Notes: a model not told the origin generated them from the sequence alone. Counted from the first letter of the stretch, positions 41,949 to 50,839 are shown. The stretch: DNA of 64,000 nucleotides from Thermopolyspora sp040678635 (GCF_040678635.1 NZ_JBFATZ010000005.1:434001-498000); one strand, 5' to 3'. Program-made: numbers and translations.

Positions 41949-43418
41949 ATGCGGCCGGGTGACCGCACAGTGGTCGTGGGAGCGGGGCTCGCCGGGCTGG
42001 CCGCGGCCGTCCGGCTCGCCGCCGCCGGGCGCGAGGTCGTGGTGGTGGAGGCCGCCGACGGTCCCGGCGGGTGCTGCGGGGCCGAGCGGGCGGGGCCGTA
42101 CCGGTTCGACGTCGGCCCGTCGGTGCTGACCATGCCCGGCGTGCTCGCCGCGCTGTTCGCCGAGGCGGGCGAGGACCTGCACGCGTGGCTGCCGCTACGG
42201 CGGCTGGACCCCGCCTACCGGCTGGTTTTCCACGATGGCTCCCGGCTGGACGTCGTGCCCGACCGGGACATCATGGCCGAACGGGTGCGGGAGCTGTGCG
42301 GCCCGGCCGAGGCCGCCCGCTACCTGGCCTACCGGCGGCGGCTCGGCGAGCTGTTCGCGGTGGAGTGGCCGGCGTTCATCGACGCCGACACCGCGCGGCT
42401 CCGGTCGCTGCTGCGCCCGGCGACGCTGCTGCGACTGGCCGCGCTCGGCGGATTCCGGCGGCTGGACCGGCTGGCCGCCGCCCATCTGCGCGACCATCGG
42501 CTCATCCGGGCGCACACCTTCCAGGCCATGTACGTCGGGCTGTCGCCGCGCCGGGCGCTCGGCGTGTACGCGGTCGTCGCCCACATGGATCTGGTCGGCG
42601 GCGTCTACTTCCCCGAACGCGGGGGCATGGCCGCCGTGCCCGCCGCCCTCGCGGCCCTGGCGGAGAAGAAGGGCGCGGTGTTCCGGTACGGCTCGCGCGC
42701 CGAGCGCGTCGAGACCGGCGGCGACGGCGTGCGCGGCGTCCGCCTCGCCGGCGGGGAGACGCTGCGGGCGGGCCAGGTGATCGTGGCGTGCGACCTGCCC
42801 GCCGCGCACGCGACCGGCCTGCTGCCGAAGGCGGCGGCCGACTGGCGGCTGCGCCGCCCCCGCTACTCCCCCTCCTGCCTGGTGATCCACGCGGGCCTCG
42901 ACCGGCCGCTGCCCGGCCAGGCCCACCACACGCTGCACTTCGGCCGGGCCTGGCACGCCACGTTCGACGCGCTCGAACGCGGCCTGCCCCAGCCGGACCC
43001 CAGCCTGCTCGTCACCTGCCCGCCCGCCGACGCCGACACGGCCCCCGACGGGCACGCGGTGATCAGCGTCCTGGAACCGGCCCCCAACCTGCTGCGGACG
43101 GACTGGGACCGGCTGCGCCCGGCGCTGGAGGAGCGGCTGCTCGCGCGGATGACCGCCCTCGGCTATCCGGACCTGTCCGCTCGCCCCCGCCTCGTCATCG
43201 ACCCGCCCGCCTGGGCGCGGCGCGGCCACACGGCGGGCACGCCGTTCGCGCTGGACCAGCGATTCACGCAGACCGCCTGGTTCCGCCCCTCGCCCGTCGC
43301 CCGACGCGTCCCCGGCCTGCATCTGGCGGGCATGTACACCGCACCCGGCATCGGCGTACCGCCCGTGCTCGTCTCGGGCCGGCTCGCCGCCGAACGCGTC
43401 CTGCAGGAGCCGCGATGA
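41949..43418 (+). CDS. crtI: CrtI-type phytoene/carotenoid desaturase
   Basis: The 489-residue FAD enzyme starts with the nucleotide-binding fold TVVVGAGLAGLAAAVRLAAA and VVVVEAADGPGGCC. It has YRFDVGPSVLTMPGVLAALF and the C-terminal carotenoid-oxidase motif LHLAGMYTAPGIGVPPVLVS. Such enzymes desaturate phytoene toward lycopene or a related backbone. Its stop overlaps the start of crtB (ATGA), so the two are translationally coupled. A second CrtI-like gene lies at 48111-49565; this one, being fused to crtB, is the likely phytoene desaturase. The ATG at 41949 is preceded by a G-run. Confidence 0.88.
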   Translation: MRPGDRTVVVGAGLAGLAAAVRLAAAGREVVVVEAADGPGGCCGAERAGPYRFDVGPSVLTMPGVLAALFAEAGEDLHAWLPLRRLDPAYRLVFHDGSRLDVVPDRDIMAERVRELCGPAEAARYLAYRRRLGELFAVEWPAFIDADTARLRSLLRPATLLRLAALGGFRRLDRLAAAHLRDHRLIRAHTFQAMYVGLSPRRALGVYAVVAHMDLVGGVYFPERGGMAAVPAALAALAEKKGAVFRYGSRAERVETGGDGVRGVRLAGGETLRAGQVIVACDLPAAHATGLLPKAAADWRLRRPRYSPSCLVIHAGLDRPLPGQAHHTLHFGRAWHATFDALERGLPQPDPSLLVTCPPADADTAPDGHAVISVLEPAPNLLRTDWDRLRPALEERLLARMTALGYPDLSARPRLVIDPPAWARRGHTAGTPFALDQRFTQTAWFRPSPVARRVPGLHLAGMYTAPGIGVPPVLVSGRLAAERVLQEPR

Positions 43419-44317
43419 CGACCCTCACCGCCAGCTACGAACGCTGCCGCCGGCTGCACGCCCGCCACGGCCGCTCCTACTATCTCGCCACGCGCCTGCT
43501 GCCCGGCTGGAAGCGGCGGCACGTGCACGCCCTGTACGGCTTCGCCCGCTACGCCGACGAGATCGTCGACTCCTTCGACGTCCGCGGCGACCGCGCCGCC
43601 GCCCTGGACGCGTTCGCCTCGCAGGTCGCGGCCGGGCTCGCCGGGGAGCCGGTGCGGGACCCGGTCCTGCCCGCCTTCCTGCACACGGTCCGGTCCTTCG
43701 GCGTCGCCCACGGCGACATCGCCGCGTTCCTGCGGTCGATGCGCGCCGACCTCACCGTCACCCGCTACGCGACCTACGACGACCTGCTCGGCTACATGGA
43801 GGGCTCCGCCGCCGTCATCGGCACCATGATGCTGCCCATCCTGGAGACCGTGCCGTCGGCACGCGACGAGGCGCGGGAGCCCGCCCGCCGGCTCGGCCTC
43901 GCCTTCCAGCTCACCAACTTCCTGCGCGACGTCGCCGAGGACCTCGCCCGGGACCGCATCTACCTGCCGCTTGAGGACATGGCCGCGTTCGGCGTCACCG
44001 AGGCGGACCTGCGAGGGCCGAGCACCGGCCGGGCGGTCCGCGAGCTGCTCGCCTTCGAGGCGAGCCGGGCACGCGAGCACTACGCGGCCGCCGCGCCTGG
44101 CATCGCGATGCTCATCCCGTCGTCCCGGCCCTGCATCCGCGCGGCCAGGGAGCTGTACGGGGGCATCCTGACCGAGATCGAACGCAGCGGCTTCGCGGTG
44201 CTTGAGCGGCGGGCCCGGGTGCCGCGACGGCGCAAGCTCGCCACATTCGCCCGCCACCTGCTGCTGTCGGCCGCGACCGGCAGGGCCGAACTCCGCGCCG
44301 TCGTGGACGCGCCATGA
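43415..44317 (+). CDS. crtB: Phytoene synthase
   Basis: The 300-residue protein has both aspartate-rich motifs of head-to-head prenyl synthases: ARYADEIVDSFD (about residues 45-56) and NFLRDVAEDLARDRIYLP (about 168-185). It also has the start motif HGRSYYLATRLLPGWKRR and ALYGFARYADE. It joins two geranylgeranyl-PP (or two shorter prenyl-PP) molecules to the carotenoid backbone. It overlaps crtI upstream and plsX downstream by ATGA junctions. No GGPP synthase gene lies in the window, so the precursor must come from elsewhere. Confidence 0.93.
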   Translation: MTTLTASYERCRRLHARHGRSYYLATRLLPGWKRRHVHALYGFARYADEIVDSFDVRGDRAAALDAFASQVAAGLAGEPVRDPVLPAFLHTVRSFGVAHGDIAAFLRSMRADLTVTRYATYDDLLGYMEGSAAVIGTMMLPILETVPSARDEAREPARRLGLAFQLTNFLRDVAEDLARDRIYLPLEDMAAFGVTEADLRGPSTGRAVRELLAFEASRAREHYAAAAPGIAMLIPSSRPCIRAARELYGGILTEIERSGFAVLERRARVPRRRKLATFARHLLLSAATGRAELRAVVDAP

Positions 44318-45525
44318 CCGGCGGCGAGCCCCGCGCGCCCTCGAGCGCGGCGATCGGCGGCGGGACCGGCGAAATGACCGGCGACATAACCGACCGGGCC
44401 GCCGACACGGCGACGCACCCGGTGACCGACGCGGAAACACGACAAGAGCCCCGACAAGAGCACCGCGCGGCGACCGGCGGGGCCACCGGCGCGGCGACGC
44501 GCGAGGCGACCACCGGGGCCACCGGCGGGGTGACGGCAGAGCGCCGCACCAGAGGGAACGTCGTCCTCGATGGGATGGGCGGCGACCACGGCCCGGCCGA
44601 GGCGGTGGCTGGGGCCGTCCTGGCGCATCGCGTCCACGGGGTGCCCGTCCTGCTCACCGGCCGGGAGGCGGATCTGCTGCCGCTGCTGCGCCGCCACGAC
44701 GCGATCGGCGAGATCCCCGTCGTGCACGCCCCCGACGCCGTCCCGATGAGCGAGCGCGGCACGGCCGCGAGCCCGGACTCCAGCCTGGCGATCGGCTGCG
44801 AACTCGTCCGGGACGGAACCGCCGCCGCCCTGGTGTCGGCGGGTTCCACGGGCGCGGTCGTGAGCTGCGCCATGCGGAGCATCGGCCGGGCCGAGGACGT
44901 CGCGCGACCCGCGCTCGCCGTCGCCCTTCCGCAGCTGGGCGGCGGCACGAGCATCCTCATCGACGCCGGGGCGACGCCCGACCCCACCCCCGAGATGATC
45001 GGACGGTTCGCCCTGCTCGGCGTGGAGTACGCGCGGAACGTCCTCGGCGTGGCCGCCCCCGTCGCCGGCCTGCTGTCCATCGGCTCGGAGCCCGGCAAGG
45101 GCAACCGGCTCACCCGCGGGGCCGCGCAGGTGCTGGCGGAGACGCCGGTGCGCTTCCACGGCATGATCGAGGGCCACGACGTGCTCGCGGGCGTCGTGGA
45201 CGTGATCGTCACCGACGGCTTCACCGGCAACGTCGTGCTGAAGACCATCGAGGGCTGCGTACGCACCACCCTCGCCATGGTCGCCGCCGCAGGCCCGGCC
45301 CCGCCGCCCGCCCTGGCCGAGGTGGGCGGCCGCTACGACCCGCGTACCCACGGCGGCGCGGCGCTCCTCGGCCTGCGCGGCACCGTCGTCGTCGCCCACG
45401 GCTCCTCCACCGCCGAGACCATCGCGCGGGCCTGCGTGGTCGCGCACGCACTGGCCCGCGTCCCTCCCGCGAGCGCGGCGACCACGTCGTCCGGCAGCGG
45501 CCCGGTGCGCGAGGGTCATGATTGA
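44314..45525 (+). CDS. plsX: PlsX-type phosphate acyltransferase embedded in the carotenoid cluster
   Basis: The 403-residue protein has the PlsX core from about residue 83: VVLDGMGGDHGPAEAVAGAV, ALVSAGSTGAVVSCAMRSIG, GLLSIGSEPGKGNRL, FHGMIEGHDVLAGVVDVIVT and DGFTGNVVLKTIEG. PlsX makes acyl-phosphate from acyl-ACP. The first ~80 residues are a threonine/alanine/glycine-rich disordered extension not found in usual PlsX, which is about 330-340 residues. It is coupled to crtB by an ATGA overlap, so it belongs to the carotenoid operon and is probably a second, specialised copy. The canonical plsX-rpmF or plsX-fabD context is absent. Confidence 0.88.
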   Translation: MTGGEPRAPSSAAIGGGTGEMTGDITDRAADTATHPVTDAETRQEPRQEHRAATGGATGAATREATTGATGGVTAERRTRGNVVLDGMGGDHGPAEAVAGAVLAHRVHGVPVLLTGREADLLPLLRRHDAIGEIPVVHAPDAVPMSERGTAASPDSSLAIGCELVRDGTAAALVSAGSTGAVVSCAMRSIGRAEDVARPALAVALPQLGGGTSILIDAGATPDPTPEMIGRFALLGVEYARNVLGVAAPVAGLLSIGSEPGKGNRLTRGAAQVLAETPVRFHGMIEGHDVLAGVVDVIVTDGFTGNVVLKTIEGCVRTTLAMVAAAGPAPPPALAEVGGRYDPRTHGGAALLGLRGTVVVAHGSSTAETIARACVVAHALARVPPASAATTSSGSGPVREGHD

Positions 45526-45563
45526 GCGCTCCGATCGGCTTGGCGATCCCGTGCGACGCGCGG

Positions 45564-45599
45564 CACGAGGCACGGTACGAGGCACTGTACGAGGCACTG
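45564..45599. repeat. Three 12-bp tandem repeats between plsX and the CrtA-like gene
   Basis: CACGAGGCACGG is followed by two identical TACGAGGCACTG units (45564-45575, 45576-45587, 45588-45599) in the short convergent gap. Confidence 0.7.
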
Positions 45600-45610
45600 C
45601 TGGGGCGTGG

Positions 45611-46291
45611 TCAGCGCAAGGGGTCGCGCGCGTCCCAGGTGCCTTCACTCGCATAGGGGGCGAACCGGGCGAACAACTCCTCGCGATACCAGCCGTGGTC
45701 TCTGACCAGCCGGATGACCCGGCCGTGCGCGGCGGTCCGATAGGCGAAGGCGTTCGCGGCTTCGGCGTCCCGCCACAGGGAGAACGTGGCCTGCCGGGCG
45801 AGCGGCCACTCCCCCACGCCGACGGAGGCCAGCCGCCCCTCCTGCTCCCGGAGCACCCGGTCCACCTCGGGCACGGCGCGGTAGAACGCCACCATTCGGG
45901 TGGCTCTGATCGACGCCCTCGTCAGTACGGCCAGCGGCCCGCCGGGCGGCGTCTCGGGAAAGGCCACCCCGGCGAACGGGTCGGCACCGCCCCAGCGCCC
46001 CTTCGACGCGAGCGGCATCAGCCGTACCTGCCAGAACTCCACCGCCTCGGCCCGCCAGCGGGCGGCGATCGGCGAACGCCGCAGGAACGCGTCGAGGTCC
46101 CCCTCGCCGCGCCATACCGCGAACAGCGCCCACCGGCGCAGATCCGCCCCGAGCGACATGGACGTGCCGCGTCCGGTACCCAGCAGCCGCCAAAAACGCA
46201 GACCCTCGGTGCCGCGCAGAAGCGGCCGGTCGAAGGCCATGTGCCGCATCCCGCCCAGATCGCCGTAACGAACGAGGTGGAACGACGCCAT
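45611..46291 (-). CDS. CrtA-like (spheroidene monooxygenase family) protein
   Basis: The product of about 226 residues resembles spheroidene monooxygenase: SFHLVRYGDLGGMRHMAFDR, LRFWRLLGTGRGTSMSLGAD, RRWALFAVWRGEGDLDAFL, MVAFYRAVPEVDRVLREQEG, LARQATFSLWRDAEAANAFA and the end YREELFARFAPYASEGTWD. CrtA adds oxygen at C-2 of acyclic carotenoids. It is encoded on the strand opposite to its plus-strand neighbours, facing plsX. The chosen ATG at 46291 shares the bases CATG with the plsY start on the other strand; no good ribosome site is seen for it. A longer frame to 46315 is possible. Confidence 0.75.
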   Translation of the reverse strand: MASFHLVRYGDLGGMRHMAFDRPLLRGTEGLRFWRLLGTGRGTSMSLGADLRRWALFAVWRGEGDLDAFLRRSPIAARWRAEAVEFWQVRLMPLASKGRWGGADPFAGVAFPETPPGGPLAVLTRASIRATRMVAFYRAVPEVDRVLREQEGRLASVGVGEWPLARQATFSLWRDAEAANAFAYRTAAHGRVIRLVRDHGWYREELFARFAPYASEGTWDARDPLR

Positions 46292-46910
46292 GATCGAGAC
46301 ACTGCTGTCCTTCATCGGCGGCTACCTCGCCGGTTCCGTGCCGGTCGCCCTGCTGGTGGGGCGGGCGCACGGATTCGACCCACGCGAGGTCGGCGACCGC
46401 AACCCGGGCTTCTGGAACGTCAAGGAGCGGCTGGGCGCGCGGCACGCCGTACCGGTGTTCGTCGGCGACCTGCTCAAGGGCACCGCGGCCGGGCTGCTCG
46501 GCCTGTCGGCGGGCGGCTGGCAGACCGGTGACCTCGGCGTCCCCACCGGAGCGAGCGTCGTGCCGGTGTACGCGGCCGTGGCCGGCGCGATGATCGGACA
46601 CGCCTGGCCGATCTTCGCCCGATTCCGCGGCGGGCGCTCGGTCCTGACCTTCGCAGGAGGCATGGCCGTCATCTGCCCGCCCGCCTTCGCGCTGGCGGTA
46701 CTGGCCCTCGTCGTCGTCTCGCAGGTCACCCGCTCGTTCGCGATCGGCGCCCGAGTGGCCGTGTTCGCCATCCCGGCGCTGCAGGCGCTGTTCACGCCCC
46801 TCGCGCAGGTGGCGGCCACCGGGGCGCTGATGTGCCTCATCGGGCTGCGCTTCGGCCAGGCCGCGCTGGCGGCACGTCGTCGCAGCCCCCGCCGGGCCGG
46901 GGCCGGGTGA
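46290..46910 (+). CDS. plsY: PlsY-like acyltransferase with non-canonical motifs
   Basis: The 206-residue membrane protein has five hydrophobic segments and the PlsY frame: YLAGSVPVALLVGRAHGFDP, then VGDRNPGFWNVKERLGAR where usual PlsY has GSGNxGxTN, and GHAWPIFARFRGGRSVLTFA where usual PlsY has FKGGKGVAT. PlsY uses acyl-phosphate to acylate glycerol-3-phosphate at the membrane. The altered motifs and the carotenoid context suggest another acceptor, for example a carotenoid glycoside; this is inference. GAGGTGG lies 9 bases before the ATG at 46290. Its 3' end overlaps the facing glycosyltransferase gene by 74 bases. Confidence 0.8.
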   Translation: MIETLLSFIGGYLAGSVPVALLVGRAHGFDPREVGDRNPGFWNVKERLGARHAVPVFVGDLLKGTAAGLLGLSAGGWQTGDLGVPTGASVVPVYAAVAGAMIGHAWPIFARFRGGRSVLTFAGGMAVICPPAFALAVLALVVVSQVTRSFAIGARVAVFAIPALQALFTPLAQVAATGALMCLIGLRFGQAALAARRRSPRRAGAG

Positions 46911-48114
46911 GCGAGCCGTCACGATCACACTCACGACACCGCCTCGCCCAGAGCCGCCCCAGCGAGAGCGCGGCCTCACGCGGGTAGCGACGTCCGCGCC
47001 AGGAACGAACCGGACGCACGGTGGCCCAGGTGAGGCGGAGCGCTGCGGCCGGATCCAGCAATGGTGACAGCCAGAGACCGAGTCCTGGCACCGCATAGCT
47101 GCCGCGCAGCGCCGCGATCAGCAGCCAGCGCGCCGCCAGCAGGCCCAAATCCAGCCGGGACGGCCTGCCCACCACCAACCGCAGCACGGGCAACGCCGCC
47201 ACCAGCCACAACACCGCCAAATCCGCCGCCTGCCGATCCGGCCGCGTCACATCGTGCAGCGGCAGCGAGCGCCCCCACTCCCGCCACAGTTCGGCCGCCG
47301 ACTCATGCATGTCCACTTCCAGCAGCCCGCCCGCGTCCAAGAACGCCACCGACCAGCCGCGCCCGGCGAGATACCGGGCGAGCGCCACGTCGTCGGTCAT
47401 GCGATCCCGCACCCGCGCGAACCCATCAACCTCCAGCATCCGGCTCCGCCGAAAGGCCAGGCACTGACCGTTCGCGATCACCCGATGCGGTGGCGGCGCC
47501 ACGGCGGACCCGATCGGCCCAAACCGATACACCAGGGTCGCGAGGAACGCGCCGTGCAATGCCTGCTCCAGCGGCCCATCACAGACAAATCTCGGCCCGA
47601 CGCTGACCAGGTCCCGCCCGTCCAGCGCCGCGACGAGGGCCGCGAACAGCCCCGGCGCGGGCCGGGTATCGGCGTCCAGCGTGACGACCACCTCCCCGCA
47701 GGCCGCCGCGACCCCCTGCCGCAACGCCCACTGCTTGCCCACCCATCCAGCGGGCGGCGGCACACCGACGACGACCTTCGCCCCCAGCTTCGCGGCCAGA
47801 CGCGCGGTACCGTCCCGAGACCCGTCATCCACCACGATGACCTCCCCCACAGCAGGGTCGGCAAGCGCCGCCCGCAGGCACGGCCCAATGCGATGCTCCT
47901 CATCACGGGCGGGCACTACGACCGACACCCCACCGGGCCACGCCCCCTCCCGTGCCGCCCCGCACGCCCGTCCCGGCGCACTCACCGGATCGCGCCGCTC
48001 GACCGTGGACAGCGGCTTCGCAAGCGGCGGCAGACGGCGACGGCCTCGGGAGAGACGGGCGGCGACCACGGCCACGGCAACGGCCTGCGCGACATCCAGC
48101 GGGCGAATCCTCAT
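46837..48114 (-). CDS. GT2-family glycosyltransferase of the carotenoid cluster (CruG/CrtQ-like)
   Basis: The 425-residue protein has a short N-terminal hydrophobic segment and a GT-A domain: VSVVVPARDEEHRIGPCLRA, VIVVDDGSRDGTARLA, VVVTLDADTRPAPGLFAALV (the DxD-like metal site), VIANGQCLAFRRSRMLEVDG and MTDDVALARYLAGRGW. C-terminal membrane helices follow (LAVLWLVAALPVLRLVVG). This matches glycosyltransferases that put sugar on hydroxylated or carboxylated carotenoids. Its ATG overlaps the stop of the CrtI-like gene upstream (ATGA). With CruF in the same operon, a 1'-glycosyloxy carotenoid is likely. Its end overlaps plsY on the other strand. Confidence 0.83.
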   Translation of the reverse strand: MRIRPLDVAQAVAVAVVAARLSRGRRRLPPLAKPLSTVERRDPVSAPGRACGAAREGAWPGGVSVVVPARDEEHRIGPCLRAALADPAVGEVIVVDDGSRDGTARLAAKLGAKVVVGVPPPAGWVGKQWALRQGVAAACGEVVVTLDADTRPAPGLFAALVAALDGRDLVSVGPRFVCDGPLEQALHGAFLATLVYRFGPIGSAVAPPPHRVIANGQCLAFRRSRMLEVDGFARVRDRMTDDVALARYLAGRGWSVAFLDAGGLLEVDMHESAAELWREWGRSLPLHDVTRPDRQAADLAVLWLVAALPVLRLVVGRPSRLDLGLLAARWLLIAALRGSYAVPGLGLWLSPLLDPAAALRLTWATVRPVRSWRGRRYPREAALSLGRLWARRCRECDRDGSLTRPRPGGGCDDVPPARPGRSAAR

Positions 48115-49565
48115 CGGCCGTCCCGGATGACGTCGGCGGGCCGGAAGTCCTCCGCGATCAGACGGGCGACGATCCGGGCGCCCATGGCCACCAAGGGCAG
48201 GCCGCCGCCGGGGTGGACCGAGCCGCCGACCAGGTAGAGGCCGCGTCGGGGGCCGCGGTTGCCCGGGCGCAGGAATGGGGCGAAGACGCCGTTGGTCGCG
48301 CCGCCGTATATCGCGCCGCCCCACGATGCGTAGCGGTCGCGCAGGTCGGCGGGGGTGAACAGGTCGACGAAACGGAGGCGTCCGGACAGGTCGTGGCCGC
48401 GCCGGGCCAGCTTTTCCAGGATCATGTCTCGGTACGACTCGGCGCTTTGCGGCCAGCGGGCGGGGTCCCTGGCCGGTACGTTGACCAGCATCACCCAGTT
48501 CTCCGCGCCTTTCGGGGCCTGGGAGTGGTCGTCCACGGCCGAGCAGCCGATGTAGACGGTGGGGTCGCGCGGGGGGCGGCCCGCGCCGAAGATGTCGCGG
48601 AACTCCTGCCGGTAGTCGGCGGAGAACACGATCGAGTGATGCGGCAGGCCCGGCGTGCGGCCCTCCACTCCGGCGAGGAGCAGCAACGCCGACGAGGACG
48701 GGCCGAGCCTGGCGATGCGGCGCAGGCGACGGCGGTCGGGCAGCAGGCGGCCGTACAGTTGGGCGGCGTCGGTGTTGGCCACCACGATGTCGGCGGGGAC
48801 GCGTTCGCCGTCCGTGAGCCGTACCCCGGTCACCTGGTCGGCGGAGGTGATGATTTCGGACACTCGCGTTTCGAGGGCGACCTCCACGCCCGCCTCCCGC
48901 AGGAGCGTCGCGAGATCGTCGGCGAGGCGGGGCAGGCCGCCGGGCACGTACCAGCCGCCCTGGCCGTGCTCCAGTGCCGGGATGCAGCCGAGGGCCGCCG
49001 GGGCACGGTACGGATCGGAGCCGGAGTAGGTGGCGTAGCGGTCGACGTACTGCACGAGGCGGGGGTCGCGGAAGAAGCGCCGGGCCAGGTGGTGCAGGGT
49101 GCGTCCCGGCGCGACCGCCGCCAAGTCGTCCAGGCGCGCGCCGCGGGTCGGGCGACCGAACGGGCCGGCGAAGTAGGTGCGCTCGGCGGCGGCCAGGCAG
49201 CGCGCGGCCCAGGCGTGGAACGCCTTCCAGGCCGCGCCCTCGCCGGGGGCGAGCCGTTCCACCTCGGCGGCCATCGACTCGGGGTCGCGACGCGCCGTCA
49301 GCGTCGAGCCGTCGGCGAACCGGTAGCGGCACAGTTCGGCGGGCTCGACGAGGTCCAGCCGGAGGCCGAGGTCGCGGAACACCTGCGGCATCGTGAGCAG
49401 CGACGGTCCCAGGGAGAGAGCGAAGCCGTCGCGGCGGTGCTCGGCGAGTTTGCCGCCCAGCCGTGGCAGCCGTTCGAACAGCCGGACCCGATGACCGTCG
49501 CGGGCGAGCAGCAAAGCCGCCGCCATCCCGCCCACGCCGCCGCCGATCACCGTCACCCGCGCCAC
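48111..49565 (-). CDS. CrtI-type carotenoid oxidoreductase (second copy, CrtD-like)
   Basis: The 484-residue FAD protein starts VARVTVIGGGVGGMAAALLL and has LFERLPRLGGKLAEHRRDGF, LSLGPSLLTMPQVFRDLG, YATYSGSDPYRAPAALG and the C-terminal LYLVGGSVHPGGGLPLVAMG typical of the family. With CruF (hydratase) and a CrtA-like monooxygenase in the cluster, it is most likely a 3,4-desaturase of CrtD type acting on the hydrated end group; the exact step is inference. The GTG at 49565 lies within the end of the cruF gene (13-base overlap), and its own stop overlaps the glycosyltransferase start, so three genes are coupled. Confidence 0.85.
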   Translation of the reverse strand: MARVTVIGGGVGGMAAALLLARDGHRVRLFERLPRLGGKLAEHRRDGFALSLGPSLLTMPQVFRDLGLRLDLVEPAELCRYRFADGSTLTARRDPESMAAEVERLAPGEGAAWKAFHAWAARCLAAAERTYFAGPFGRPTRGARLDDLAAVAPGRTLHHLARRFFRDPRLVQYVDRYATYSGSDPYRAPAALGCIPALEHGQGGWYVPGGLPRLADDLATLLREAGVEVALETRVSEIITSADQVTGVRLTDGERVPADIVVANTDAAQLYGRLLPDRRRLRRIARLGPSSSALLLLAGVEGRTPGLPHHSIVFSADYRQEFRDIFGAGRPPRDPTVYIGCSAVDDHSQAPKGAENWVMLVNVPARDPARWPQSAESYRDMILEKLARRGHDLSGRLRFVDLFTPADLRDRYASWGGAIYGGATNGVFAPFLRPGNRGPRRGLYLVGGSVHPGGGLPLVAMGARIVARLIAEDFRPADVIRDGR

Positions 49566-50527
49566 GATCGTCTCCACCCCCGCGCACGTCCGGGCAGGAC
49601 CATCCATCGAGACATCCGTCCCCAGCCCTGCCGCCGTACCCAGGCGAGTCCGCGTCCGGGCCACAGCCCACCGCCCGGCTCCCGCACACCGTCCGGTTCC
49701 CGCACATAGCCCGGCCTGTCTTCGCCTCCTGATTCCCGCTGGGCGGCCGATGCGTCCGGCTCCCGTAGACGTCCCCGGTTCCGTACGAAACCTGCTTGTC
49801 GCGTGCGCCCCGGCTCCCGTCCGCGCCGCCACGCCATCAAGGCGAACGCGCCCATGGTCACCCCGCCCAAGGCGGCCACCAGGGGGTCTCGCGGCTCGAA
49901 GACGGCTGCGAACGCCAGCGTTTCCATGGCGGCCATCACCGTGTAGAGGGACGTCAGCCCGCGCGACCGGAAAGGGACGCCGAGTGTTCGCCGGATGGCG
50001 GCCATGACGAGCAGCGACACCAGGAGCCATCCCGCGAAGTTGGTCAGCGGAACCCCCCGATACGGCCCGCCCTCCGCCCACGTCCACAGCCCCAGCCGGA
50101 CCATCTGCGGGTCGAGGAACAGGTCCCATCCCGTCAGAGCCGACGCGCCGAGGACCACCGCCCACCGGGTGCTGATCGCCGTGCCGACGCCGTACGCGGC
50201 CAGGCCCATCCCGCCCCAGGCGACGCAGACCGTCACCGGCACCGGACCCACCTCCGGCCACAGCACGCCGCTGTACCGGTACTGGCCGAAGGGGAAACCG
50301 GTGGACTCCCCGATCGCTTCGGCCGCGTACCCGATCAATGCCGCCGCCGCGAATGCCCTCCCGGCACGCCCCCAGCCTCGCGCGGCGGCGGCGAAGCAGA
50401 CGGCGCTCACCGCCATGACGGTCACGATCGGGCCGGTGAACCCGGCCGGATTCTCGCTCACCCCGGACGCCACCTGCAGGACGACCATCATGCCCAGGGC
50501 GGCGGCTCCCATCGCCCCGGCGGCCAC
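49553..50527 (-). CDS. cruF: CruF-type carotenoid 1',2'-hydratase (DUF422)
   Basis: The membrane protein (324 residues) has the DUF422/CruF pattern: AEAIGESTGFPFGQYRYSGV, GPVPVTVCVAWGGMGLAAYG, GASALTGWDLFLDPQMVRLG and GPYRGVPLTNFAGWLLVSLL, with about seven membrane segments in the first 235 residues. CruF adds water to the psi end of acyclic carotenoids. The last ~85 residues are an arginine/glycine-rich tail (for example YVREPDGVREPGG) not usual in the family. The GTG at 50527 is the first in-frame start. It is the first gene of the minus-strand unit cruF, CrtD-like and GT2. Confidence 0.87.
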   Translation of the reverse strand: MAAGAMGAAALGMMVVLQVASGVSENPAGFTGPIVTVMAVSAVCFAAAARGWGRAGRAFAAAALIGYAAEAIGESTGFPFGQYRYSGVLWPEVGPVPVTVCVAWGGMGLAAYGVGTAISTRWAVVLGASALTGWDLFLDPQMVRLGLWTWAEGGPYRGVPLTNFAGWLLVSLLVMAAIRRTLGVPFRSRGLTSLYTVMAAMETLAFAAVFEPRDPLVAALGGVTMGAFALMAWRRGREPGRTRQAGFVRNRGRLREPDASAAQRESGGEDRPGYVREPDGVREPGGGLWPGRGLAWVRRQGWGRMSRWMVLPGRARGWRRSWRG

Positions 50528-50771
50528 GCGCCCGGTCCGCGCCCTGCGCGCCGTTTCACTCCTATAGTCCGCAGCCGGTGTCCGCAGAGAGACCCCCTCC
50601 CGATCGCGTCCCCGCCGGATTCACCCCGGATTCGCCACCGCCCGTATCAGGGCCACGCGCCTTTCTCGCTCTGCCCCCGCCTCGCCCACATCAATCTCGT
50701 ACGCGGACAAACTCGGACCAACGCCAGCAACGTCGAGGACACGAGGAGTCGAGCCGGTCGGTCGTCCATAC

Positions 50772-50839
50772 CCGGACACCACAAGCACCCGGACACCACA
50801 AGCATCCGGACACCGCAAGCACCCGGACAACACAGCGCC
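50772..50839. repeat. Four 17-bp tandem repeats
   Basis: CCGGACACCACAAGCAC begins at 50772, 50789, 50806 and 50823, with a few substitutions. It lies in the gap 50528-50900 upstream of cruF, in which I see no gene. Confidence 0.8.

Noticed and set aside
50772..50839. CRISPR-like short repeats
   Set aside because: The 17-bp units are directly tandem with no spacers.
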